The translations under genes were made by a program, and so were the position numbers. The notes under the pieces were generated by a model. It ran no database searches. It was not told the origin of the DNA and worked only from the letters and a program-made list of their open reading frames with translations. From positions 1 through 60,199 of IMG/VR virus record IMGVR_UViG_3300027805_000014: a stretch of 60,199 bases of DNA. The stretch is one strand, 5' to 3'. This DNA comes from a virus. Positions within the stretch are counted from its first letter, which is position 1. Each line of letters begins with the position of its first letter. Positions 1 to 8,900 of this stretch are shown piece by piece.

Positions 1-274
1 CTTCTTCTGCAGTAACAACCAGCTGACCTCCCTGAAGAACATCCACAAGATCATCAAGGAGATAAATGGTGTATTTTACTGTCACGGCAACCCAATCAAG
101 GAAGGTCTGCTGTATATCCTGCTTGTAAAGGGGGTAACAGAAGTAAGTACCCCATTCCCAGACGCAGATGAGATCATCGACGAGTACCTTGAAACAAATC
201 CATCTGGGTCAATTCGGGCCGCCCTTGACGTGCAACAGCTGCTCTCAGACGCAGACGTGGAGTATCCGAGATGA
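1..274 (+). CDS. LRR-like repeat protein, 3' part only (5' end outside window)
   Basis: The reading frame enters at base 2 and stops at the TGA at 272-274. It encodes the last repeat unit (FFCSNNQLTSL), then the conserved cap (KNIHKIIKEINGVFYC), then the family C-terminus ending VEYPR. The product is a member of the same family as the genes at 271, 58646, 59296 and 59883: short leucine-rich-repeat-like proteins with 21-residue units. The stop overlaps the start of the next copy (ATGA), so the copies are probably translationally coupled. The 5' end is cut by the window edge. Joined to the partial gene at 59883-60199 it would give exactly 196 codons plus stop. The cellular role is unknown. Confidence 0.85.
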   Translation, partial: FFCSNNQLTSLKNIHKIIKEINGVFYCHGNPIKEGLLYILLVKGVTEVSTPFPDADEIIDEYLETNPSGSIRAALDVQQLLSDADVEYPR

Positions 275-798
275 AGCTACTAGAGATAAAACAGAAGTCA
301 GTTGCCGACCTGAAGATCAAGTACACAGGCGGTAGCTTCTTCTGCCACTACAACCAGCTGACATCCCTTGAAGGTGCCCCATCCCATGTAGGTGGCGGCT
401 TCGACTGCTACAGCAACCAGCTGACCTCCCTTGAGGGAGCACCATCCCATGTAGGTGGTAACTTCAGCTGCAGCGGCAATAAGCTGACCTCCCTTGAGGG
501 AGCACCATCCCACGTAGGTGGCGGCTTCTTCTGCAGTAACAACCAACTGACCTCCCTCAAGAACATCCACAAGATCATCAAGGAGATAAATGGTAGATTT
601 TACTGTTACGGCAACCCAATCAAAGAAGGTCTGCTGTATATCCTGCTTGTAAAGGGGGTAACAGAAGTAAGTACCCCATTCCCAGACGCAGATGAGATCA
701 TCGACGAGTACCTTAAGACAAACCCATCTGGCTCAATTAGAGCAGCGCTGGACGTGCAGCAGTTGCTCTCAGATGCAGACGTGGAGTATCCGAGATGA
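271..798 (+). CDS. LRR-like repeat protein, 4 units (175 aa)
   Basis: It begins MKLLEIKQKSVADLKIKYTGG and carries four 21-residue units of the form GG-x-F-x-C-x-x-N-(Q/K)-LTSLEGAPSHV. A cap (LKNIHKIIKEING) and a conserved roughly 70-residue C-terminal part follow. The F-x-C-x-x-N-x-L-T-S-L core resembles bacterial leucine-rich repeats. Residues flanking F, C and N vary between units while the rest is nearly invariant, so variation sits on what would be one face of a solenoid. The start overlaps the previous stop and the stop overlaps the next start (795). The N-terminal LLE fits an LxE prohead-protease site. Function unknown; surface binding or a packaged protein are both possible. Confidence 0.85.
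   Translation: MKLLEIKQKSVADLKIKYTGGSFFCHYNQLTSLEGAPSHVGGGFDCYSNQLTSLEGAPSHVGGNFSCSGNKLTSLEGAPSHVGGGFFCSNNQLTSLKNIHKIIKEINGRFYCYGNPIKEGLLYILLVKGVTEVSTPFPDADEIIDEYLKTNPSGSIRAALDVQQLLSDADVEYPR
319..570 (+). repeat. 63-bp tandem repeats coding LRR-like units
   Basis: About four imperfect direct repeats of 63 bp, each encoding one 21-residue unit with LTSLEGAPSHVGG as the fixed part. The variable bases are grouped in the codons around the F-x-C-x-x-N motif. The same unit recurs at 58700-59070, 59350-59650 and 59935-60199. Confidence 0.85.
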
Positions 799-1151
799 AG
801 CTACTTGAAATTGTTCGCTCTGATTGGCCACTTGCAATGTCTATGACTAAAAAGCTCATAGACAATGGCATAAAAGTGGTGATGCAGACCAAAGACGCTT
901 TTGGTGGGGAGCTGTGGGGAGAAATAGTAGAAGTTGGTCTGGCAACTCAACCTTTAACTAGAAAAAATGCCTTCTTTGAAATTGGTTACTTTGAGTTAGA
1001 CGAAAAGACACAAGAGCCACTGCAACCAAAAATAGCTGAGAGCACGTCTGGTCCAAGAGAAGAATTTGAACAGGCAAAGTTGAGTAAACAGAAAGATGGT
1101 TCATTTATTTTACACCTGCCGTTTATCCCAGGTGATGGAGAATCAGTATGA
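795..1151 (+). CDS. Unknown protein with MKLLEI N-terminus (118 aa)
   Basis: I do not recognise this gene. It starts with the same MKLLEI hexapeptide as the LRR-like genes just upstream, but the rest (EIVRSDWPLAMSMTKKLIDNG...) has no repeats. It resembles the gene at 1533 in its first 30 residues (PLA-x-S-x-x-x-K-x-x-x-x-G), so the two may be paralogues flanking gp25. The start overlaps the previous stop by ATGA and the stop overlaps the gp25 start by 4 nt, so it is translated with the baseplate genes. The LLE near the N-terminus could be a prohead protease site. No membrane segment is seen. Confidence 0.75.
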   Translation: MKLLEIVRSDWPLAMSMTKKLIDNGIKVVMQTKDAFGGELWGEIVEVGLATQPLTRKNAFFEIGYFELDEKTQEPLQPKIAESTSGPREEFEQAKLSKQKDGSFILHLPFIPGDGESV

Positions 1152-1531
1152 CCACCAGAGCTTTATACAGGGGATTTTCTACTGCTTTCCATAAGGAGAA
1201 TCCAAGCAAGGGCTTCATGACAGCTAATGTTGAAACTGTGAAACGCGATCTTTTAAACCATATCTGGACGATACGGGGCGAGCGTGTTATGCAGCCAAAT
1301 TTTGGTACAAGCATACCACTTCTTGCCTTTGAGCCGCTTGACACCAACACGATAGCAGTAATTGAAAGAGATCTGAGAGAAGTTTTCGCTTATGACCCTC
1401 GAGTAGAACTAAAGGAACTGGTGGTAATGGCGCTCCCAGACAACAACGCGGTTATTGCTATGGCTGATCTTTTCTACAAAGAACTCAACGTAACAGAAAA
1501 GCTTAAGCTAGATTTTCCAGTAGGTCAGTAA
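1148..1531 (+). CDS. 25: Baseplate wedge protein gp25
   Basis: The 127 aa product has the length and signature of the T4 gp25 / GPW_gp25 family. A central RGERVMQPNFGTSIP segment (about residues 43-57) is followed by FEPLDTNTIAVIERDLREVF, as in T4-like gp25. In the family this small protein sits in the inner baseplate, next to gp6 and gp53, where sheath assembly starts. The start overlaps the previous gene (ATGA). gp6 follows one gene downstream, as in many T4-like phages. No T4-like gene 53 is recognised nearby. Confidence 0.9.
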   Translation: MTTRALYRGFSTAFHKENPSKGFMTANVETVKRDLLNHIWTIRGERVMQPNFGTSIPLLAFEPLDTNTIAVIERDLREVFAYDPRVELKELVVMALPDNNAVIAMADLFYKELNVTEKLKLDFPVGQ

Positions 1532-1532
1532 A

Positions 1533-1874
1533 ATGCTTCTAAGAGAAATTGAATCAATAGAACTTCCGCTAGCTCTTAGTCTAGCAATGAAGGTGGTACG
1601 TAAGGGACAAGATTTGTATTTTGTTTTGCTTAAGACTACAGGACAAAGAGAAAATTATGGAAAAATAATGGATATTCAACGTATAGACAAAATAAAGATT
1701 GCTGACATCATCGTAGAACCAAACGAGAAGACGTTCAGTTATGGCTACGAACGGTTTATTCATGCTAAAATTAAAAAGGTATCTTTGTTAGGAAAGCATG
1801 ATCATTTTGAGCTAATTGTTCCATCTGGAGTGCTGCACCACCAACTAGAACATGACAATTTGGGTTCTGAGTAA
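1533..1874 (+). CDS. Unknown protein between gp25 and gp6 (113 aa)
   Basis: It starts one base after the gp25 stop and begins MLLREIESIELPLALSLAMKV. The first 30 residues resemble those of the 118 aa protein at 795, which suggests a duplicated gene pair around gp25. LRE at residues 3-5 is another N-terminal LxE. The remainder is mixed charge with no recognised domain or membrane segment. It could be a small wedge component or an unrelated cargo protein; the sequence does not decide. Confidence 0.7.
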   Translation: MLLREIESIELPLALSLAMKVVRKGQDLYFVLLKTTGQRENYGKIMDIQRIDKIKIADIIVEPNEKTFSYGYERFIHAKIKKVSLLGKHDHFELIVPSGVLHHQLEHDNLGSE

Positions 1875-1877
1875 ATA
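1870..1877 (+). promoter_or_regulatory. Possible T4-type late promoter box (AGTAAATA)
   Basis: A one- or two-mismatch version of the TATAAATA late box, 30 nt before the gp6 ATG. This is the same spacing as the better boxes elsewhere in the window. It overlaps the end of the preceding gene. Confidence 0.35.
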
Positions 1878-1907
1878 CACTACACTGAAATTAAACTGGA
1901 TTAATCC

Positions 1908-4900
1908 ATGGCATTGAGAACAACTTACAGCGCGGAAACTTGGGAAAAGGTGTATCAGTCCTTTTCAGCGGTCAATTTTACAGCATTTGACTTTAACACA
2001 GTCAAACAGTCATTGATTGATTACACCAGAACCTACTTTCCCGAGCAGTTCAATGACTACATACAAAGTTCGGAGTTTATCGCGCTGCTTGAGCTGTTCG
2101 CGTACATCTGTGAACAGCTTGCGTACCGCATCGACATGGTTGGTCACGAGAACTTCATAACGACCGCGCAAAGAAAACAATCAATCTTAAAGCTCGCAAA
2201 GCTAATTTCATACAAGGCAACCAGAAATATCCCTGTTCGCGGGCTAGTAAAGTTTACGTCGATCACCACTACTGAACAGGTTTTTGATAGTCGTGGAACT
2301 AACCTTTCCGGAATTCCTGTAACTTGGAATGACCCAAACAATCCAAACTGGAAAGAGCAGTTCTTTTTGGTCATAAACAGAATTTTTAATTCTAGATTTG
2401 GTGAACCACAGAAGAGCTTCCAGATTGGTGACGTTGTTATGGACCTATACAGTCTAAAGAACGACGCTTCATCTTTTCCTTTGGGTGTTTTTCCGTATTC
2501 AGTTTCAACTGGCGCAGAAACATTCCCAATGGAAGTGGTACCTGTTGATCTTGACGAAAATGGTCCATTTGAGCGAGAGCCAGATCCAATTGCCGCTTTG
2601 TCAGTCATCTACGCAAATGACGGCATAGGAGATGGTTCTGACTACACTGGTTTTCTTGCCTTTACGAAACAAGGTGTTTTGACAAGAACAGAATATGTAA
2701 TTCCGGATGTTCTGCCTAACCGTAAGCTTGAGTTTAACACCCCCGGAATCAATCACACTGACGTTTGGGTTCAGCGAGTTGATGACGCGAATATGATCAT
2801 GGAGCGCTGGAAGCAAGTTGACAGCATATCTGAGCAGAACTTGGCGTTCAATGATATCAGAAGCACCAGGAAAAAGTTTGAAGTTGATACTCTAGAGGGG
2901 GACAGAATACAGGTACTGTTTGGTGACGGTGACTTCAGTGATATGCCCCAGGGCATATTTCGCTTCTGGATGAGACAGTCAGCAGGTAGAAGCTTAGTTA
3001 TCCAGAAGAATAGGATTAGCAATCAGCCAATGAGCTTTACCTACACTGGTGAAACGGGCAACACCGAAACGTGCACACTAACATTTAGCTTGACCAGCAC
3101 GCTGCAAAATGGTTCGGCAACTGAAAGTATTGAACACATCAGACGCTCGGCGCCAGCTACCTACTACGCACAAAATAGAATGGTAAATGGTCAGGACTAC
3201 AACACGTACATGTTGAAAGACCCCACAATTCTTAGATTGAGCGCGGTTAACAGGACATTTGCAGGGCAACCAAAGTACGTAGACTGGAATGACGCATCTG
3301 GAAAGTACCAAAACGTTAAGCTTTTTGGTGATGATCTTTCCATGAAGTACCAGATCACGCTCAACTCGCAAACAACCTCAGTTTCTGGGAGAGCGCTTAT
3401 TGACAACGTCATTGAGCCTCTTCTAAGCACACCCGGTGTCATAAACATGATGCTGCACATTTCAGCCGCAGACCCAGTAACCCGCGGTGTTATTAGTCCG
3501 CCTAGAAGAAAATTTATTGAGGATAACAGAGGCGGTAGGTTTTTTGATAAGAACAACCAGTACGTCAACTTAAATTCGTCTGTTGCTGCAGATGGATCTC
3601 TTAAGGAAAAAACGGCAATACAAGGACTGATTGATAGACACTACTACGGTGAGCCTCTTAATATTGTTGTTTTACCGGATGGTACTATCCTTGGACAAAT
3701 ACCGGATCCCGATCTAGTCCCAAAAGATGATAGCAAGATTTATCAAGAAAACTTACCAAGAACTATAGACGGGGTGAACAGGTTCAGACCTGGAGATGCT
3801 GGCTCTGGACTGCAGTCAATAGGTGAACAAGATTACTTTGCCCTAAGGTACAACAGATACATGAAAGGTATTGGTGCAGGAACACTGAGCCTTAACCCGA
3901 CCTTCCAGCTGCCTGCCGAGTTATGCGCTGATGCGCCTGAAGTTTTGACCATAGAGGTACAATCAGATGGTCAAACGCTGTCCGTTCGCAGCGATATAAG
4001 AGGGTCTTTCCCGAATGGGCAGATAGGTCAAATGTATCAGTTCTCTGCAGGAAAACCAGTTGCAGCATTTGACCTTTTTACAGTAACTAATGGACCAATC
4101 CCACTTCAGCCAGGTGATGCATTCATCGTAGATGTTGTGCCTCAAATAGTGGGAGGAGTTATTCAGAACGCAATCATCACCGCGCGGGTGTTACCATCTG
4201 GTCTCTCTCAACCTATCAATCTTAATGGTTGGTGGCAGCTGCTCTTTGGTCCATCTGAGCTACCTGACTATGCTGGTGGAATAATTGAGAGCGAATATTT
4301 TGATCAAAAATTTACAACCGCAGAAGGACCAGCTGATCTTCGCCAGCACTCTTGGCTGATTTTTGTTAAGAAGATAAGAAATTCAAGTGGAAACATAATA
4401 GGCTATGAGGTTCATAACCGTGACCTCAAACTGATTGTGGAAAGCCCTACCACGAAGTTCTGGTACAATTCCGTAGATCAACTGGTTGACAGTGAGACTA
4501 AAAAGCGGGTTTTTGACAACATCAAGATACTTAGATCAAATCTTGATTTTACAGGCAATTCACTCAAAAGAAGTCAAATTTATGATGTAGTTGGAGCTGT
4601 AACAGATGCTGATGGGATTGTCAACTACAACCTTCTAGAAATTGTCCCAACAGATTTGCTCAATGAGGATGAGAGTGGAAACTTAATTCCAGACAGGTTA
4701 CTACAGTTTGAGAACTTTGCGGGATCCGGGACATCCAACTCCTCATATGAATACTTTTCTGTAAATTCTCCAGAGATTGTAATCAGCCCTCTGCAAACGG
4801 AGTATTCAACTGCAGTCACTGCATTCGTTGGCGCACCGGCTGCATCAATGGCAGCATTTAGTTCAACTGCTCAGAAATGGTATGGTAGAAGGTTAAGAAT

Positions 4901-5558
4901 GCCAAAGATTAACCCTGCTGAACCACAACAAAGCACAGATGCTGGTTTGGACTTTATGTGGTCGCACTTCTCTCCCTTCACCAACATAGTCGATCCCTCT
5001 GTAACGAATATCCACGATGTTTACCTAATGACGCGTGGTTACTATGACAGCGTGATAAGCTACGTGCGCGGCTTATCCTCTTCTCTCCCAACACCGCCAA
5101 CACCTCTTGACCTTAGGTCATCATATGGCTATCTTTTAAACAACAAGATGCTTTCTGATACCGTGGTTCTACACCCAGGTAAAATTAAGCTGCTGTTTGG
5201 GACTCTTGCAGAGCCGCAGCTAAGAGCTAAATTCAAGGTTGTTAGACAGCAAGGCGCATCTCTCACGAATGAGAGAATAAAGGAAGAGATTTTAAACGTC
5301 ATAAACACGTTCTTTGACATAGACAATTGGGATTTTGGCAGTACATTCTATGCAACAGAACTCATAACACTTATACACCAGAGACTTCCTTCGGATGTTG
5401 CATCTGTTGTGTTAGTTCCAGTTTACAGCTCTAATTCATTTGGTTCTTTGTTTACTGTAGAAAGTGGTCATGATGAGATTCTACAGTCAGCAGCACAGCT
5501 AAGCGACATAGAGGTAGTTGATGCTTTAACCCCAACAATTATCAGACAATCAAGGTAA
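1908..5558 (+). CDS. 6: Baseplate wedge protein gp6 (large form, 1216 aa)
   Basis: The N-terminal 120 residues are clearly T4 gp6-like: FDFNTVKQSLIDYTRTYFP, FNDYIQSSEFIALLELFAY and TTAQRKQSILKLAKLISY correspond to the conserved gp6 N-terminal region. Gp6 dimers tie neighbouring wedges into the inner baseplate ring. T4 gp6 is about 660 aa, so this copy is nearly twice as long. The extra length lies mainly in the middle and C-terminal half and is beta-rich and unassigned. The C-terminal region (LRSSYGYLLNNKMLSDTVV onward) looks like the normal gp6/gpJ-type end. A late-type box lies 30 nt upstream, and the next gene starts 6 nt after the stop. Confidence 0.9.
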   Translation: MALRTTYSAETWEKVYQSFSAVNFTAFDFNTVKQSLIDYTRTYFPEQFNDYIQSSEFIALLELFAYICEQLAYRIDMVGHENFITTAQRKQSILKLAKLISYKATRNIPVRGLVKFTSITTTEQVFDSRGTNLSGIPVTWNDPNNPNWKEQFFLVINRIFNSRFGEPQKSFQIGDVVMDLYSLKNDASSFPLGVFPYSVSTGAETFPMEVVPVDLDENGPFEREPDPIAALSVIYANDGIGDGSDYTGFLAFTKQGVLTRTEYVIPDVLPNRKLEFNTPGINHTDVWVQRVDDANMIMERWKQVDSISEQNLAFNDIRSTRKKFEVDTLEGDRIQVLFGDGDFSDMPQGIFRFWMRQSAGRSLVIQKNRISNQPMSFTYTGETGNTETCTLTFSLTSTLQNGSATESIEHIRRSAPATYYAQNRMVNGQDYNTYMLKDPTILRLSAVNRTFAGQPKYVDWNDASGKYQNVKLFGDDLSMKYQITLNSQTTSVSGRALIDNVIEPLLSTPGVINMMLHISAADPVTRGVISPPRRKFIEDNRGGRFFDKNNQYVNLNSSVAADGSLKEKTAIQGLIDRHYYGEPLNIVVLPDGTILGQIPDPDLVPKDDSKIYQENLPRTIDGVNRFRPGDAGSGLQSIGEQDYFALRYNRYMKGIGAGTLSLNPTFQLPAELCADAPEVLTIEVQSDGQTLSVRSDIRGSFPNGQIGQMYQFSAGKPVAAFDLFTVTNGPIPLQPGDAFIVDVVPQIVGGVIQNAIITARVLPSGLSQPINLNGWWQLLFGPSELPDYAGGIIESEYFDQKFTTAEGPADLRQHSWLIFVKKIRNSSGNIIGYEVHNRDLKLIVESPTTKFWYNSVDQLVDSETKKRVFDNIKILRSNLDFTGNSLKRSQIYDVVGAVTDADGIVNYNLLEIVPTDLLNEDESGNLIPDRLLQFENFAGSGTSNSSYEYFSVNSPEIVISPLQTEYSTAVTAFVGAPAASMAAFSSTAQKWYGRRLRMPKINPAEPQQSTDAGLDFMWSHFSPFTNIVDPSVTNIHDVYLMTRGYYDSVISYVRGLSSSLPTPPTPLDLRSSYGYLLNNKMLSDTVVLHPGKIKLLFGTLAEPQLRAKFKVVRQQGASLTNERIKEEILNVINTFFDIDNWDFGSTFYATELITLIHQRLPSDVASVVLVPVYSSNSFGSLFTVESGHDEILQSAAQLSDIEVVDALTPTIIRQSR

Positions 5559-5564
5559 TCAAAA

Positions 5565-5882
5565 ATGCGATTTAGACAATTCTTAACAGATGGGTTTTCA
5601 AGAGACTTTTCCGCAAAGCCGCCAAAATCAGCTGGTAAGGGGCCTCAGTGGACTGTAGCTGAGTTAGCAAGAAAGTTTGATTTGACTGTCCCACAGCTGG
5701 TGGGACTAAGGCAAAAGTATCCTGGATTTCCAGAACCATCTGCTAAACATACTGTTGCTGGAACCAAAACGTACTATGATCTAAAGGACGCTCTTAAGTG
5801 GTTTGCTTCAGTCAGGAAAAGTGTTTCGGGTGATATTGAAAATTTAAAGAAAGAAATTGAAAGTCACAGCGGACGTGATTAA
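5565..5882 (+). CDS. Small helix-turn-helix protein between gp6 and the giant wedge gene (105 aa)
   Basis: The central part (residues about 29-85: WTVAELARKFDLTVPQLVGL, then KYPGFPEPS, then TKTYYDLKDALKWFAS) has the layout of MerR/Nu1-type winged HTH domains: a helix-turn-helix, a PxFPxP wing, then Y-D-l-k-d-a-l-k-W. Such domains occur in excisionases and small terminase subunits. The N-terminus MRFRQFLTDGF is a basic amphipathic stretch reminiscent of T4 capsid-targeting peptides, but it has LTD rather than LxE. A DNA-binding protein inside a baseplate operon is unexpected. The HTH call is from pattern only. Confidence 0.65.
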   Translation: MRFRQFLTDGFSRDFSAKPPKSAGKGPQWTVAELARKFDLTVPQLVGLRQKYPGFPEPSAKHTVAGTKTYYDLKDALKWFASVRKSVSGDIENLKKEIESHSGRD

Positions 5883-5915
5883 TCTAAAGTGACACCGGGT
5901 AGCTTTTGGTAATCC

Positions 5916-5923
5916 AGTAAATA
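5916..5923 (+). promoter_or_regulatory. Possible late promoter box (AGTAAATA)
   Basis: Same variant as at 1870, located in the 75 bp gap and 34 nt before the ATG of the giant wedge gene at 5958. Weak match, supported by position. Confidence 0.3.
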
Positions 5924-5957
5924 GAGCATACAGCTTTGCTACTGAGATTTGACCACA

Positions 5958-8900
5958 ATGGCACAAAAGATCGACTTCCATCTACCATTCAATGACCTAA
6001 CGCAGTATGTTCCAAGCAACTTAAGAAATTCAGTTGTTACGGGGCTGCTAGACAACCTGTTTAACAGGTTTTTGACGCGAGATGAGAGTGCCCCATTATA
6101 TGGGTACGCTGGTAACACCCCTTCAAATGCCGAAGATAAAACACCAAGAATACCGCAGTTAAGCGTTGAGAGAGACATTAATGCAATAACTCCGGTTCTT
6201 AACTTCAAAATTGGAACTGAAAGATTTTGTTTCACAGTAAACGATCTAATCAGCAAGGCTGAAAGGGTTGGAATTAATACTAGTTCCCAAAACTGGTTGT
6301 ACTCACAGGGAAATAATTTTTGCCCGCCCATCACTTTTGACAAGTTCGTAAACTTTTTCAACTACTACTGGGTAGCAAAAGCAGTTTCATCCACTCCACA
6401 GATGGAATGGAATGCTGAAAAGCTTCCGGAGTACTTTGTAATTGAAAGACCAAGTTTAACTGATCGTATTAAGCTCAACTGCAGAACTGCCTCTAATCCA
6501 GGACAGCAGTTTGTGACTACTGGTTCTGGATTTCTGGACCAAATCTGGGCTATACAGTTTACCTCTCCGCTGACATTCACCATTACACCATCGACTGTAC
6601 TTGTTGGCCCACAGGGTTTATACACTCAAGTTGCAGCAGAGCAATCAACGTATGTTCTTTCCGCACTTAGCACAGGGCTTTCAAATCCGGTTGATGTTTC
6701 CCAAACATTTTCATTTACTGTTCAAGGACCTGCTGGCACATTTACCTTACTGCAGTTCAAGATAACCAGAACGCCAACGTTCAATGAAAATAACCAACAT
6801 GATGGGTACACTGAATTTTCTGCTGGCGACAAGATTGAACTCAATGCTAAGTATCTTTCATCCACGTGGTCATTCACTTTTACTGGAACTCCTGGACTAA
6901 AACCAATTATTGGCAGCGTTAGAACCCACAATGAGTACCAGACAATAGGTGGTGTACAGTTAACAGCCGGTGACAGAGTTCTTCTAAGAAGTCCTGGCGT
7001 TCTACCAAATGGTCAATCTTCAGTTAGTGGCATATTTGAGGTTAAGCCGGGAGTGTGGGTATCACCTGACGATTTTAACCAAGATACATGGTTAGCAGGT
7101 GCAGAAACTTTTATCACCGAGGGGATTAACTCTGGGAAACTTTTTAGATCGTCTGCAGTGTCTGCGCCTGCGCTATGGTCTTGGACACAAGTCGGAACTG
7201 AAAGCAACACAAATGACTGGCAAGAAGGTAATTTCTGGATAACCTCTGAGGAGGTTGAGAGACTAGGTCTTGATAAGTCATTGGTTCTGCAAGCAACTCG
7301 TCCCATCATTGAGTATTCATCTAACATTCAGCTTAACGCACGCGTCCAAGATGGTAGACCTGTAGACAGTGATACTGCCGGAACTTCAGCACCTGCGCCA
7401 AACTACAGACAGAAAAAAACTGTATTCAACCAGCTTCCACTGTTTGACCTTTTTAGGTATGATGGAACTCATTCCAATTTAGTTAGTTCTATCTTCTATT
7501 ACGAAGAAGACTCAACTGCTCCTCTAGACACGGCACTGCAGCGTCGTGTTAAAAGAGCTGAAAACGGAAGCGCTGACTTTATTTTCAATCACGGGTGCGT
7601 CGATTTAAATGGTCATCTTTTGTTCTATCGAACTGGCAGATCTGACGAAGATCTTCATACTGTTTGGAAGGCTGGGTACACTGAAGCAACGGTAGTAGAC
7701 ATCACGAATAGGGTGAACTTAATTGAGCTACCAGGTTCAGTGACATTTTCCGGATCTGGAAATGGAACTATAGCTTCAATTGTTGGAAGAGGAATTGAGC
7801 CTCAAACTATCACAATTTCTTTCACGTCTGCTACGACATTTTCCATAGTTGGCAGCTTAGAAGGCTACATTGGCGATGGAATGGTAAATGTTCAGTTTGT
7901 TTCTGACAAACTAGTTCTAACAGTTGTCACTGGAACAATATCATTTTCGGCTGGTTCGCAGTTTGACATTTCGCTTGTGTATCCTGGCCAAATTACGGGT
8001 GTTTCTGCGACTGACACAACACAGCAGCAAATATGGACCTTGACTTTTAACCAGGCCGGGACGTTCATGGTCAGTGGGTCAAAGAACGTCTATCTCCCAG
8101 AACCGTTCAATACTGCAGCTGTTAACGCGCCATATGATAACGGGGAAATAGCTTTCACCATAACATCTACTCTGCCATTTTCAGTTGGAGATCAATTCAT
8201 TATCCGAGTTGCAAATCTAGAAAGACCGAGATACGTTTTTAGAGATGATAGCAATTCAATAACTGACAAATTTGGTGGGCCAGCGCTTGACTCTACTGGA
8301 GAGGGGGCGTACCAAGCTTCGCGCACCTTTATCAACAACCCACATACTGAAAATAGAGCGGAACTGCCTGAAGGCATTGTCTACTCTCACTTCAGAAGCA
8401 TAATTTCTAATCAGATTAAGGGACAATCTGATGACTACGCGTTTGGTGGACAGATAAAGCTATGGAGTGAACAGCATTCATTGCTTGCTTCACTTCTAAT
8501 GCAAAGGGATCTAACACCTATTTCCATGATTGATCTAGCAAAGAGGCTTTATGAGGGTGCGCTCAATTCTGTTAGAGAAATCTATATTCAAAACATAGTC
8601 GAGTACTTCTCAACTCAAAAAGTTGCTTCAGTTGCTGGTAGTTCGGCAGATACTTCCCAGGATAAACAAGAAGTTTCTGCGCTGCTTGATTACATTCTAG
8701 ATATCAGATCAGTTGACCAAGAAGTAAGACAGGTGCTTTTTGATACCTCATCTGGTGTTGTGGGTTTTCCAGCCACACTACCACAGCTTGGAATTTGTGA
8801 ACTAGTAGAACCATTTAGAGCATTTGACAAGGTGTTGGGTAGAGATGTTCTTATTCACCATGATGGCCACGTTTCTATTCCATTTGCAGACACGCAAGAA

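Noticed and set aside
298-570. Open frames antisense to the LRR-like arrays (also near 58644, 58673, 59323, 59910)
   Set aside because: They exist only because the repeats are in a fixed 63 bp phase; they have no ribosome sites and mirror the sense genes.
271-798. Diversity-generating retroelement acting on the LRR-like cores
   Set aside because: No reverse transcriptase or template repeat is visible in the window, and the variation is not restricted to adenines in an obvious way.
2144-2608. Minus-strand frames inside gp6 and the giant tail genes
   Set aside because: They lack ribosome sites and recognisable composition and lie fully inside well-supported structural genes.
5949-5957. TTG start for the 3080 aa protein
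   Set aside because: The ATG at 5958 is only three codons later and is the more usual initiator; no ribosome site favours the TTG.
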